Source: Schistosoma mansoni
Lineage: Eukaryota > Platyhelminthes > Trematoda > Strigeidida > Schistosomatidae
Assembly: GCF_000237925.1 (NCBI RefSeq)
Contig: NC_031495.1
Location: forward strand, 23,702,872 to 23,766,871
Direction of reading: 5' to 3'
Length of the DNA: 64,000 nt
Shown here: positions 38,501-53,500 of the stretch, piece after piece
Layout: every line of letters begins with the position of its first letter
Numbering within the stretch: position 1 is the first letter of the stretch
Notes under the pieces: model-generated
What the model was told of the DNA's origin: nothing
Database searches by the model: none
Seen by the model: the letters and a program-made list of their open reading frames with translations, nothing else
Made by a program: the position numbers and the translations under genes

Positions 38501-41500
38501 TAACCTTAGTCACAGTTTTATGTTATGTAATAGTGGTCACTTGTTGCTTAAATTTCCGTTTTATTAAAGAAGTGATCAGTGAAAAAAACTATATCTTTCA
38601 CTCAAATATACCTTAACACAGTTTATGAATATTTTAAAATTTTCACCTACTTATAATAAAAGACAACTGTTTACTCTCTGATCGGGGCCTGTATGACGTG
38701 GTCGGAAATAATCTTGGCCTAATGAATCTTACAAGACTAAGCAAGAAACTTAATTACTACTGGTTAAACTAATATAAAATAACAAACGTTATGTAAATGA
38801 AATATTATTTCAATTTACACCGCTCGTGAATCCTGCTCATTCATCGTACTCAAGATAGCATATATCCAATTAACCTTTATAAGTGTTTTACTTTTTTTAA
38901 AACTGTTCTGTATGCCGTGATTAGGCTTTCTATGTTTAATAGTTAAGTCTATTTATTTACATATTTGTTCGCAGTAAGTTAATATTGTTCCCAAGAAGTT
39001 ACTCCTAGTTAGTGTAAGAATTAATAGTTGTAGGTGGGGTACAGGTTAGGAACTATAAATTTTCAGACTTATAAACACGTGACGTAAGTGGACGATTTAT
39101 GCATGAATAAATTTTTTTATGAAATCTAACTAATTATATTACCAAATTTAATATCAGTCTATTCACTTAGTTGTCACCTTTGGAACTATCATCCTTTGAA
39201 CGATCAAATATTGTAAAATAGAACTCTTTTAATCTAGGTTTTTTGTTTTCAGTTGACTATTAGACAGGTGGATTTATAAACTAGGTACAAATTGTACAAA
39301 ATAACAAGTTATGGTCTATTTTATACAAAAGTGATACTTCTGATCTAGTTGAATTTGACTTTTCGGTGAAACGCCTACTGATAAGAGCACGAGAAAGCAT
39401 ACAATTAAAGTCTGAAATCCGTTTTATCAGCTAGCTTCAATCAAAATAAAAAATAAATCATGAATGGTTGTCATAGACTGATACATTTCGAATGTGTTTC
39501 CATAAAACAGTAATATGATTCTTCATTTAGAATCACAATCTACATTAAAATGAACTATGAGCTTTTACTAAGCTTTTACTAATTACAACTAAAACAACAT
39601 ATTACAATATAGTCTAATAACATTTTAACTACATAATCTTGCGTATGTTTTATTCAATTTTGAAGCAAAAATGGACACAAATTGACTACCCGCCTCAATC
39701 TAATGTGAATTGAATTTGTTTTTAAAGTTTTGATTGGATGATACCATGATATATATATATAAATAATTTAACAACACAAGAATGAGTTACATTTATATAT
39801 GTCACAAACAAATCCCTTTTTATATGGGAGACGATTATTTAAAGGGAAATTAGTTAGATATACGGGTAAATCTGAAGGCTTTCCGGCCTCAACTATTCTG
39901 AATCACTTACGAAGCCAAAAATTTAACCAGTTCGTAGATATGCATTCAGCATTACGTTAGGCAACCATATAAACTAGATGCTCAATGAAGTTTCACTGAG
40001 TTAACTTCTTGAACAGATTTTATCTCAACTCAAAGGTTTATAAACCGGACAGTATCGAGACGACTAGTATTTAAGTAAACGTTAATAATGTTCAAATGAG
40101 TGAAATTATAAGTCTTGTAATATTTCTGCGTATAGAAGAACACCGCAATGCAGAATATTAAAAATTATGAATATATTGCTAACTGTTCCTAATAAATGTT
40201 CATAACAAGCACTGTGGAAAAAAATAAATGAAGATTTTACCCAGATTTCATGCTATTTGAAGGGAACAACTACAGTCGGTTGATGGTTTCTGTTACCGAA
40301 ATCATTTGTTTATGGTACAATATGTGCACAAAGTAGATATATCAGAAGCTGCCAAAACCATTGATAATAGCTAGGAAGTTATACCTGTTACCTTATTAGC
40401 TAATTTTCACCACGAAAGTGTATTTGATTGGTTCACATGCACTACTTCGATGTTGTTGATTGTGTTCTGTCTGTTAACGATTGTGCTAGTAATTTAATTA
40501 ACTAATAAACGGGACCATGTTTAGTCATAGTACGTTGATTTTATAATCTCTCAATGTTCCCTAATTTGTTTTATACAGTCTGTCAGAGAAGAATGTTTCA
40601 TTTCTAAAATCCGACTTCCTATTGTATGTCATTAGAGTATTTACCTCTATACAGAGTCATTTATGCATTTTGACTGTATGAATTTATTACTTATAATAGC
40701 TTAGATTTCCCAGATGGATAATAGGAAACTCATCATTGGAAAGAAAATTTTCCGTTGCTAAGATAAACCTAAGCATGTTGTTGTTTTCATAGAAATCATT
40801 GCTCTTTTCGCTAAGTAACATGTTGCAAAATCAAAAATGCAAAAAATGCAAATTTATTAATCGAGGAAATACTATTATCGAACAATTGATTTTCGAAAAC
40901 ATTTAATACTTCATATAGCTCTTTTATGTAGAAATTATCATCTCAAAATAAAAACAACCGAGTACTTTATGATTTGGCTTAAAAAGTCGTGATGTAAATG
41001 ATAACATTTGTGAAGATCAATCTCAATGTAGATGAGCAATAAAATGTTCATTTTTGTCTGTAATGGATTATATTTATATGTACTCGTTTTCGTTTGTTTA
41101 AACAGTTCAGTAGTAGAGAAATTAGAACGGGTTTTCTCGCCAGTCACTCATATTTTTCAAATCGTAAGTGAAATAGTTTTCGTTGTAAAAGCCCATTCCT
41201 TACATAGAGAGCTAACGTAACAATCACCCATAAAGCTTCAGTCAAATACTCAACAAAATACATTATTTATATTATAAATCAACACTTGGCATCAGCTAGT
41301 ATTTGCAGTCAGGAAGAATCGATAAGATTACTCAGACTTCCTTATTCAACATAGATGTGATGTTGTGCTTTAGGATTGTGGCATTTCTGATAACAGCAGA
41401 CATAAATGACATCAGTATTCTGCGGTACTCTTTCCTAACGTATATATATATATATAGATGAATGTCGTAGATATTTTGGGATAATTTCTATCATTGAATT

Positions 41501-44500
41501 AGTAGGAGGTATGAATCTTGCTATATTGTAATTTTTCTTTCATCATGACTGATTGCACCGCACTTCACACGCCCGTACCATAATAGAGTGGTATTTCCGT
41601 CGAAGAAGACTACATTTTTCATGTAACAGTCAAAATGATAGAGAACGAAACACGCCCTCCATCGTGGATTACAGTAGTGTGAACAATATTTTCTACCTCA
41701 TTTTGCTTGGTTGTCAGGTTCAAGATCAAAATTAGGAACTAGAATGGAGTTAATCCTAACCTCGGAACTCACTGTTCATAAGCGAATGTGTGAAAAATTC
41801 ATCTAAATGCTTTGTGCAGTTTAGCATTTCTACAAATTGATATTTACCTGGACAACTTCAAATAATAGGGTTTATGTTAGGTTAAGGTATGGTATATGTG
41901 TTACTATAAAACAAGTACAATTAACTAAACAGCTTGTCAATGCTTTTCTACATACAGAAATTTGACTATATGAATGAATTAAGCAACTGAAAGTTTTCTA
42001 CTTATTCTAAATTTTCAAAATGATAAATAGATGAAATAATTTTTCTTCTTTTTGCTGAGGTTTTTAAAAAAATTAACCGAACAAAGTAAAGTGATACTTT
42101 ATCAAGAAACACATATCCCACAGTAATCTTCTAAGTCATTATTGAATTAAACAGAAAAAAAGTTTTCTTAACTTCTGAAATAATCCTTATCGTTAATAAT
42201 TTTTGAGTTAATGGATGATTTTTAGTTAAAAATAATGCATTGGGTTAATTACAATGTAAATGCATGTATACAACTAACAGTCGGCAGAAAACATAGATTG
42301 CAATCGTATATGAAAAGCTATTGTTTGGGGATAATTCCAGCTGTATATTGGTTTTAGTTTCAGTTTCATTGAGTACTGTATCATATTACAGTTTTTTTTC
42401 CAAACAGTTTACTTTATTTATAAAATACTGAAGCTGCGTTATGTAGAGTGAAATGTTAACTTACCATAGAATTTAGTTGTCCTATCTAATAATGCTGCAT
42501 TGATTCCAAAAGAGATAGCAATAAGGTACTTTATTTACCAAATTATGTATGCGCTGTGAAATACCATGACAGTAGTTTCAAAAGAAAATCTGAAAATTAC
42601 TCAGACTTTATTCTGCTCAGTAATATATGAAGTAGAGATTGCACATATGAAGTTTTAAGCTTATAAATGACTTTTTTCCTAGTAAAACAGTGTACGTTCT
42701 CTAAGATGTTTAATATGTACTAATTGCGCCACGCTAAATCAATGTGTATCTACTACTAGTAGTAATTAAAAATTTATTTCTACATTTACACAAGAATGAA
42801 CTAGTTTTTAATGTTGGTTACGGTTTTCATTACTAAGTGATATCAATTGGAGATTTCTTAAATGTAAGCGCGCTGTAAATAGCTGTATAGTCTCACATTT
42901 CGAATTTATTACTTTTCGCATCACGAGATGATAATATACTAGGAACCAAGACTGTTTTTATATTAAACAAAAGAGTGAGAAAGGATCCACAATTTTTGTA
43001 GGAACATGTTTGTATTTAACTCAATGACAGACATGTTTATTGTTAAATTTTAAAACAGTTATTATTTATTTCCTGAGGAATAATAACTGCTGTTCCGATT
43101 TTTTAAATCGATAGAGACGCTTTTCGTATTCGAAACCTCTTATTCCATATTGTAAATATTGAATTATAAGCTCAGTTTTATTACAGATTTTCAGTGACAT
43201 GTAGCATGATAAACTAAAAATTATGATTCATTAAAATAGTTATTTGGTTTAAACGTATCAAATTACAGATTTTTAACACATCTGAATGCTTGTTATATAG
43301 TTACCAAGGTGACTCCCGGAAACAAACATATATCTCTAAACAGAAAGTTATTTCCACAAAAACATTGCAAGTAGTTTTACTGTTATCAGACATGTCACAT
43401 AGAAGATATGCTGTCATTTTTCTGTTTAAGATAAAACTAAATCATGAGACTAAATTAAAACAAAACTACTTGTCAACTCAGCGGTGATGTAATTAGTTAA
43501 ATAAATTGGTCACAATGTGGACTGTAAAGTTTAACTGAATAAGATTGTTTAACAGATTCTTAGATTAATTAACATTGTCTAATTACATAGACGATAATGT
43601 TTTATAATTATCGATAAAATATTGGTTAAATATTTTAAATCATTAAAATGATTTAAAATAAATTAGATTTTAAGTAGCTAGTTTCTAGTCGATATGAGAC
43701 TTACAATCTTTTTCTTGTAATGACAAAACTTAATAGGAAATCGTCCAGCTATTCTATTTGGAGAAACGTTTAGTTAGTACTATTAATTTCACTCAGAATG
43801 CATTGTCAATTACAACTTTTCTTATTAGGTTTTTATAGCCAAGTTATGGTGAGTAATATTTTTCACCTGTTTAAATATCTTACTAAAGCGATTGTCAGTA
43901 GACCGTGCTATGTAGCCAAGATAATTATTATTCAATAGATAATAGATAATTATAATAGATAACAGATAATAAGCTTTACTAGAATCCTAAGGGATATCTA
44001 AATGACTGCGTTGTTTAACACTGTGTTTATTAACTTATATGTTTGTGGACACATGAAGAGTAGTGATTGTCACTTACATATTAAAGTTGCTGAACATGTA
44101 TCAAAATAGTTGTAGTAGCAAATAAGGACAAATGACACAATGAAAGCAGATAAATATATACTCGTTTTTTTTCTGTTGCTAAATGACGGAAACTAATCAT
44201 GAAAATAATCTGAAGCCAGTCTTTGCGATTTGTATAAAATGTATCTAGTGAAAATATCTGGATTCTCTGTAACCCTAAGTGAATGGAAGTTCAAATTTTG
44301 CAGTGCTCAGAAATAATTTTTGCATCCACTAAGCCTATTCAAGTAATATTCACTTCATACAAAAAGGTTTTGTTGGTCTACATTAGTTTTCTTTATTATC
44401 ATCATATATTCAAAGTTATCTGGTTGAACCTCATCATATGCAAGTATCCTAATGCAAACGTGTGGTTAGATTGTTTGAAATGCTTTGCCATAATATGTCA

Positions 44501-47500
44501 CATAGGTATGAGAAATGTCGTCTTATTAGATTATTTAAATTTGTCAAAAAGATTGGTTGTTCTAAATTATCTTTGTGACCAATCCCTCAATATTCATATT
44601 TGAATTTGAAGATTTGGATCTGAAACAATCAGAAAATTTTTAGCATTCTGTAATCGCTATCTCAACACAACTATAGGAATTCAGCTAGTTTTGAATTTCA
44701 TTACAATCATCAGGGAATACACTCAACAGGTTCCGGAAACAAATTGTGGTGTGAGTCCTATCATAAGTTTATTCAATAGGATAACTTCATAATAACTATT
44801 TACAAGTAAATATTTTAGCATTATATTTATGTGGCTTATTTTATATATTACTTTTAAGAATGGTTTTGCTATATTGGTAATGAGCTTGAAACTCCTCTTT
44901 GACAACCACAGATTTCAGATGTTTTTATTATTAATAAGATATAAACCAGTATGACACTTATTTTCTATTCCTTATTTTGTTTTTTTTGTAAATACATGAA
45001 ACTGTCAATTTACTAAGAAAATAATCGAATTTTACCACTTATTAAATTAAAAGCAAAACATAAAGGAATTAGTTCATTACTGAATAAACAGTTATTCAAA
45101 ATATTTATCTAAACACTTAAACTCTCTATATTATATGCAAGTAACCGGTTTTATGAATTTATGCTTTATGTACCATTGCGAATTAAGTAAAAATAAGTCT
45201 CTTTTGTATTACCTTACATCTTTCCCACGATTTACGTTTTCACCGAACATTTTATTGCTGAATAATTGTCGCTTTATTTTATGTGTTCTGCATTCTTCTG
45301 AAACCTAATCACTCGTAAATGTCAGTGATCTGAATCCTGTCCCTAAGTTAAACCTCGGACAAAAGTTTAGCGATAATATAACTACATTCGTTTTAAATGT
45401 TATCTAAAATAGTTTACAGTATTTCTCCGATAGTATAAGTTATGGGTATTGACTGGAAGTATTGATAGTAATTTATTATACTAACATATAGTTTGGTTTA
45501 CGCTTCTGAGTCAAATAATGGTCAAACAAGATATACATTTGTAAAGAATAATAAATCTAGTTAATATCAAAGTCCTAAAAACTATGATATCCCACTGACG
45601 GTTTTGTAAACCGACATATGATTCCTTTCAATATAGCTCAAGGTTTGATTTTATTCATCGGTAGTGCATTGATAAACGATATGTAGAATTTTACTCACCT
45701 CTAGACTTCTGAATTTTTTATTCACCTACTTCAACAGTAGACTTTAATGTGTTTGAATGCACTTATCTTATTTTTAAACGAAAATTTATTTTCCATCACT
45801 TTTACTAAGTTTGTTGAAATTGACAGACTATTACAATCATTGTAATTTATCTACTGCATATACAAGCTTTACGCATGAATAGTGTTTAAAGCAAAGAGTA
45901 GTATATAATTGACAAACATATATTAATTTTATTGCTTTTTCTCCTTTTTATCGATAATTCAACGGGTAACTTATCACTTATAGATACTCTGCTGCTTGTA
46001 TGGAGTAGTTTTTTTGTTGTTACCTAGTATCGTTAGTCTGAACTTATACAGAAACATAAAACCATCAAACAAAGGTAAACTGTCGATGAGTTGCTTGAGA
46101 GAAAAAAAATATTGGCAAATAATGAGACAAGTTGGTCAATCATACTGTCAACTAATAATTCCAGCTAAGAATAGAACGATCCCAAATATTTAACTTATGT
46201 TTTAAATCTGTAAGTTAACTAGAAGCAAAAGCTCATGATGGAATAGCCTACTGACCTAATCTAAGACAATAAATATGTCATGATATATATATATATATAT
46301 TTATGTATAATTAGTATCTTCATATAAAACTATCAGTTGAGCTTTTTATTTCAGGTTTTAAGTGTTGTCTTGTGAAGTTACCTGTTCTGAAATTCAAGTA
46401 TTTTTTAAACGAATATCGATAATCAAAATTACTCATTAATCTGCACTGCCGAAATAATCCTAAAAATATCTCTAACATTTTAATGGAGTTAGCCTCCTTC
46501 AGATACTCCACCGAAAACAGATATGGCACGGGTGACTTCGTCCTACACCATTATTAAAGCTTCCGATATTCTGGAGGGATATAAGTTCGAAACTTCTAAA
46601 AGCCCCCAACTTCGCAAGTATCTATTCTCGAACATCAGTTGTATGTTGCAACGCTACCTCCATAAAGTGCGCCAAGTGTGATATTGATATTGACATGTTT
46701 CTTATGAAATCCATTTACATTAATATCTTATGAAATATCAACCCAGCTGAGTAATTTTCAACAGTGAAAATTGTAACTTCTTTAACAATTTGATCTTGCC
46801 TGTAAACCGGCATGCCTCATGTAACAATCTGTTATTTGAGAATAAATTATTATTATTATTATTATTATTATTATTGTCTCTTATAACCCTTACCATTAGT
46901 TGTCTTCATAGCAGTACGATATATTAAATGGATATCTAACCCATAATACAAATGCTTTTACCATCTGATTTGCTTATAACATGGAACTTGTAGAGACAGT
47001 GTATTCCAACTATGGTGCTTGATTAAAGCAATATTCATACTGACCACAAACGTAAGAGAGCCTAACATCATAAAAGGAGGGAGGGTGGCGTTACTAACCA
47101 GCCAACACGATGATGGGGAGATAACTTCAATCCACCCATGTNNNNNNNNNNNNNNNNNNNNNNNNNNNNNNNNNNNNNNNNNNNNNNNNNNNNNNNNNNN
47201 NNNNNNNNNNNNNNNNNNNNNNNNNNNNNNNNNNNNNNNNNNNNNNNNNNNNNNNNNNNNNNNNNNNNNNNNNNNNNNNNNNNNNNNNNNNNNNNNNNNN
47301 NNNNNNNNNNNNNNNNNNNNNNNNNNNNNNNNNNNNNNNNNNNNNNNNNNNNNNNNNNNNNNNNNNNNNNNNNNNNNNNNNNNNNNNNNNNNNNNNNNNN
47401 NNNNNNNNNNNNNNNNNNNNNNNNNNNNNNNNNNNNNNNNNNNNNNNNNNNNNNNNNNNNNNNNNNNNNNNNNNNNNNNNNNNNNNNNNNNNNNNNNNNN

Positions 47501-50500
47501 NNNNNNNNNNNNNNNNNNNNNNNNNNNNNNNNNNNNNNNNNNNNNNNNNNNNNNNNNAATTAGTATCTTCATATAAAACTATCAGTTGAGCTTTTTATTT
47601 CAGGTTTTAAGTGTTGTCTTGTGAAGTTACCTGTTCTGAAATTCAAGTATTTTTTAAACGAATATCGATAATCAAAATTACTCATTAATCTGCACTGCCG
47701 AAATAATCCTAAAAATATCTCTAACATTTTAATGGAGTTTTGTTCTCTGAGCTGGATGGTTTGGTCGTGGAACTTTCATCATCGTTATGAACGACATCAT
47801 CAGCACAAACTCCTGGTAGAAGCAAGGTGTTCAGAAGGACTATGAAAGCTTAACGACCAAACCATCTAGCTCAAAGAACAAAACTCCATCGAACTGATTC
47901 CCCTGAGCTACAAATTTTCTCCACCATCATAATATCTCTAACATTTGAAAATAGTGTACTATTGCGTACCCTGAAATCCAAACATCAGTAAATTCTCACG
48001 ATTTTGAATATGTATTTCGTGCATCAGAATGACATTAGTTCAGATTATTTTCGTAATACTTATTTTGAATAACTAATGTCAATCAATGTACTATTTGTGA
48101 TGAATGGTTAGTATTATAATACCGATAATGAAGCGGAACCACAAGTGGATAACATATTTCTAAATGGTTCATATTTCATAATACTTATGTGCCTAAATTT
48201 CTGACAACAAAATAAATGATATTTGTATCATTAAACTGGGATTTTTACAATTTTATGGAATCACTATTATTATTACTTAAGTTCATAATTACTATGATGT
48301 TTCAAGCAAGGTCAGTTAAGAAAATGCTATGCTGTATATTATGAGAGACGCATGGGCGAAAATTAGAAAATCATTCAGTGCATACTTAAAATTGAAAATG
48401 TAATAACTTGCATCCATGTGTTATGAAACTAACCACTGTTCCTTCGTTCTTACTTCCATAATGCATAAAAATTTAGTTTCGTTGAAATATACAATGAAAA
48501 AATTCATGATTTACTTAACAGTACAAAGGAACAATCATCATTGCGTATTCGTGAGCATCCTGATGATGGACCATATGTAGAAGGTAATGCTTTTTAGTCA
48601 TTTATTTTCTCAAAACAACATTCTTCAGATCCGGAAAAAATTAATGAAACATCAAACTAATGATTTTGTCTGATACAATAGTTTGTTAATAACCTATTTC
48701 AATGTATTGACGTAAATAAGAACAAAATAGCTAGAACATTAGTACCTTAAGCAGATAGAATAGACACAATATTAGGTTGTGTTTTACTAGATGCAAATGG
48801 AGTTAACATTTATTTCAGTCACTAAATTATATGAAGAAATCCAGACCACTTATTGGTGGTTGGTCAGTAACTTAATTCTCAAACATGTCAAGCAGTGGTA
48901 AATTGTATAAGAAGTAGGTTTGAAATTAGTTGACATTACTTATTTACTACTGGTTTTGCCGCTAAAATATACCTTTTTATTTTTTACAGGTCTAATGAAA
49001 GCAACTTTGACTGATGTTGAGACTTTGCGTTCAATCATTGATAAAAGTATTAAAAATAGGTAAGTGTCGTAAATTGCTTATATTCTTCAACAGTATCAAG
49101 TATCTAGTACGAATAGTGTTGAAGATCTTATAAAATGCTAGAGATATTGAGTTCGTAATATTCAAACCGTTTCACCAAGCAATACTTACTAAGACGTTTA
49201 AGTTTATGAAATTAATTTATTGAGAATAAGTGTTTTCCTGAATACGCCGTTGACATTTTCAAAAATTAGTGAATCTAATCTAATTAGAAAGTGATGTATT
49301 TTTTTAACAATAAAGACAACAGTTATTTATATCAGAAGAGGTTTCGTGGATATTATAGCAATTTCAATAGTTGAGATCATTGGTCAATTGAAGCTAGATC
49401 ACCATGGAAAACCTGAAAGCACTGGATGGCCATTTTGTCCTATTGTGGGACTCCTTAGCAGTGCGCATCCACGACCCCGACTGGCGAGATCGTATTGTGT
49501 GTGTTAATTCCAGCTGATTGAGGCAATGAAACCCTGTAATTACTGTATTACTTGAAACAAATATTTTCTAATTCTGGAAGTGAGTTATTCATATAGGTTT
49601 TTCAATAATGGCTGAAGTACTTATACGGCAAAACTATACATTTATTAGTTGAAATGTTTGAAGAGAACCTGCCTTAATATGGAACTATTTTGATAGCCAT
49701 AAATTATATTTTAAACTTTTACAATAAATTTGCATTATAATAACAATTTGCAAATCACCAAAAAATATCTGTCAAACAAGTTTATTTTCAAAGTCGAGCT
49801 AGATTATTTATGCAAAAATAGTGGCACACTATTTAGAAGAAACTTATTTACATTGTCCTTCACAATTTTATGAATACATAACAGTGTGAATCAGTTCGCA
49901 TTTATGAGGTAATCTTTTCTCGGTACTCAGACAAGCATTAATTTTGTGAGTTAACACTATACATCACTAGAAAAGCAAGAAACATGGGTGTATGAAAATA
50001 AATGATTTTGATCTGCTTTAAAGAAATTTAGTAACGTAGTGTACGTGAAAATGAACTCAAGGGCTTTGAGACATTGAGATGTTGAAGAAGTTCTTTGAGC
50101 TCAAGGAATGAAACTCCACCTAAAACTTTAAGATCTTTTATTAATTCATGACCCAAGTTATAATACCCTTAGGTTACATCACATTTAGTGATGATGGGTG
50201 GTAAATACAACCATTTGATGATTATTCTGTTATTTGATAATTATGGTTCTGTAAAATCACATGTATATTTCATATATTTCAAAAGAGGATTTAAACAAAC
50301 CATATGTTTGTAACTTCATAAAACATCTTTGAATTCTTTCATTCATTCTTTATTTATTATAAAGTATCTACATTAAAGATTTTGGGCGATTTTGACGAAA
50401 ATGAATTGCTTAGTATAATGTTCAAGAATTTAAATTACGATTGTTGATGAAATTGATGGTATAATCTACATCAATAAGGTTTTCGTACTACGCGGTAAAA

Positions 50501-53500
50501 AATATGATATCCTACTTGTATCAATTTTCATAAAAGAAACAGTAACGTACAAATTTTATTTGTTGTTTGATACCTTTTAGAACTACAGCCCCTAACCACA
50601 ATCACGAAAAAAGTAGCAGAAGTCACGTAATTTGCACACTGTATTACCATGAGGTAGGTTTATACTATGCAACATAAATATCCACTAACAACTCAATATC
50701 GTGCTGTAGTACAATGGTGAATCTCTGAAAATATCTTTGTTATGTTTTTAACGTCATAAAAGTAATCAACATGTGCCTGGTTATAATAATTTAGAAACAG
50801 TTTGTTTAGTAATGATTCACAACATTTGTACAACCATATGATTTCATATAAATATTACTTCCAACTTGTTTTTTAGTGAACAAGCCACTATTCTACTATC
50901 GGATTTCGCAATATATGGATGTGACAAATAGTAAACATTCACACCCTGAAGTGCTATTTTCATTCAGCACTGAGAAAAATTTCTGTCTTAATGATTTGGA
51001 TTTTCTTGTCCTCGTTAATTTATCCTTTACTTGAGAAAATATCCTTCTTAATTTTTCATAATAGTTTACTTTGACCGTTTATTTGGTAAAGGATTACTGC
51101 TTCTAACAGGATTTCTCTGAATAGTCGTCTGGCTTATTCTTCTCGATTCCCAGTTATCTATGTTCGACTATATATTACTCCGGCTATATGTAAACACTAT
51201 CTTTGTCCTTTTAACGCACTTTACTATTATACATTTTTAATTAAGCTGATGAATTTGCTTCCAGCAAGTATTCTGGATAATAAAACGTTTTTCCATCCAA
51301 ATCTTAACCAGAAAATGTGCTTCCTCAGATAAGTAATTGTTTATTAACTTCATTATGTTGTTTAAAAAAAATAAATTCGCATATTCTATTTCGTAGTAAA
51401 CGATTAGTTTAAAGTACATATATGTAGTATGTAAGTAATGCAAGTAAACAAAACACTGACAGCCTAGAAAGATACCTCATGAAATCATAAAAAGTTTGCT
51501 TTCAAGTAAGTTATGATTCTATAACTCGTCAGGCACAAAAATTGATATTGTTTATGACTCAGGACAGTGTATCAATGTGACAAGGGCAAATTAAAACTAT
51601 AGAACATGAAATATCAAGTAAATTAAATTTAATATTTTTTATATAAATAAGAAATGCAGTTTCTATTAAAGTTGTGAGTGGTCTTAGTGCTAGAAAATCG
51701 TATCCACAAAATTTGATTTATATTTGTTTCAGGAAAGATCTGGAAATGATTTCCCAAGAACGATAAACAGTAAACTCTGTCTAATTGATTTGGCTGGAAG
51801 GTAGGTTTTCAAAACATTTCATCAACTAAAAATTTCATTATACACTTAGACAGATTTCATACTCTTGAAACACTTGATAACGACGTTCTCACTTTTCTTA
51901 CAAGTAGTAAACAATTTGCTATTGGATCACCTGAATAAGTTCAGACAATTTCACGAATTATCTGTGACAGAAAATTTAAAAATACAGACGACGTATAAGT
52001 CGTACAAGAGTGACCTGGTGCTTCAGAGACTAGGTTTTTAATAAATGAATCAAAAATTAAAATCTCTGTTCACTTTCGTTTGGGTATTAAAATCACATCA
52101 CTAGCATTTAGATAAAGAGTATGGTTTACAGTCAAATACATTAACATGAACTCCGCAAATCAGTCACGTTATACAAAAAACTACATTTAATCACTACTTA
52201 CAATAAGAATCGGATATTATCGTTATTTCTTTATGTTACGGAACATATAATTTTAGTTGAGTTTTAAATAAAAACTAATATGATAGAGTGTGCTAATCCA
52301 GTGATTCGTTTCAGCTAGAAGTAAACACTTAAACCAGTAGCAAAATGGCCTAGGAAACCATGATAGTATGAATTTTATTTACGCATGTATTTTTAAAAAT
52401 GTGTTTGAACCTAATGACAGTTATTCTTTCTTAAAAATCATTTCATGAGAGTTATGTTATTTTATAGTAAAAGAAATGTCATCTCATGTTGCTTATTTTA
52501 AAAGTAAGAAATAAATTAACTCAGCTGAAACTTGTAAATATCTTGAAACGTCTTCAGCACGAGGTTGTGTATATTGTTAAATTTTATAGAAACCATGAAC
52601 CAATCAACGGTAGATCACCATTAAAAAATGTGGAAGTTCTGGGCAGCCATTTTGTTTCACTTTCTGTGTCATTATCATTTTTTGTGATCTATATGCTTAG
52701 AACTTTATTTCAAAAGTCATTCACCCAATCAACATGTAGAAATACAAGCTGACCAATATATATTTGTATATATACAGTCGAGATTTTAATAACTTTTTTT
52801 TGATAATTACTTTAGTGAACGTGTGCATAGTTTGAATGATAATAAACGTTTCAATGAAGGCCGAAAAATCAACTTGTCTTTATCATGTTTGAGTACAGTT
52901 ATCGGAAAACTAGGTGAGCTATACATAACATTTGTATGTTTTAACTTTTGTGTAAAGTGTATCTGCGGACATAGTAACATGTTCTATACCATTTGATTTC
53001 TTGAATTTTTTCTGTAGCTAATAACAAGTAAACTGTATTGGACTAGACACACTGTTTTTGTACACAAAGTTTAGGGTTAAACTGTTAAATAACTAAATCA
53101 TTCGTTGTACATAAACTTTTCAGTTGTATTCCTTTATAGTCGATTCTTCCGACTATATGACTGGTTTTAAAGGTCGATTCTGGTGGAGGAAAAAGAGTAG
53201 AATCAACTTGGTATTCCGGCACGAAGCTTCTGTCTGACTCGTGTAGTTCTTTAGATAACCAATCAGGGTAATACGTAGACATGCACTTCAAAAAAGTTCG
53301 CTTTGTGTGACCAATATAGCATGTCATATACGAGCAAGTAAACTGATGGATTCACATTGGTTTAGTCCGATGGGGGAGTTTATCTACCACACAACTGTAA
53401 ATCGAAGGTCGACTAGATAAGACAATACAAGGTTCAGCCAAACAGAATGTTCTCAAAAATCTCGAAAGTCTGTTTATTTTAGAATTTCGGCTTCATTATC

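Larger units (their letters stand above)
34842..46308 (+). other. Kinesin intron, AT-rich, no gene found
   Basis: Part of a 13.6-kb stretch between kinesin coding exons. Phase says an exon of length 2 mod 3, about 20-25 codons, is missing; it may be here or in the gap. I see (TA)n at 41441-41456 and a TAGATAA-type short tandem array near 43935-43970, and otherwise nothing I can support. Confidence 0.5.
49060..50580 (+). other. Kinesin intron with SINE and PLE remnants
   Basis: Contains the - strand SINE at 49361-49500 and a decayed PLE tail near 50070-50125; otherwise AT-rich. Confidence 0.6.

Noticed and set aside
46958-47576. Long open frames across the N run
   Set aside because: They are made almost wholly of unknown bases; only the gap is real.
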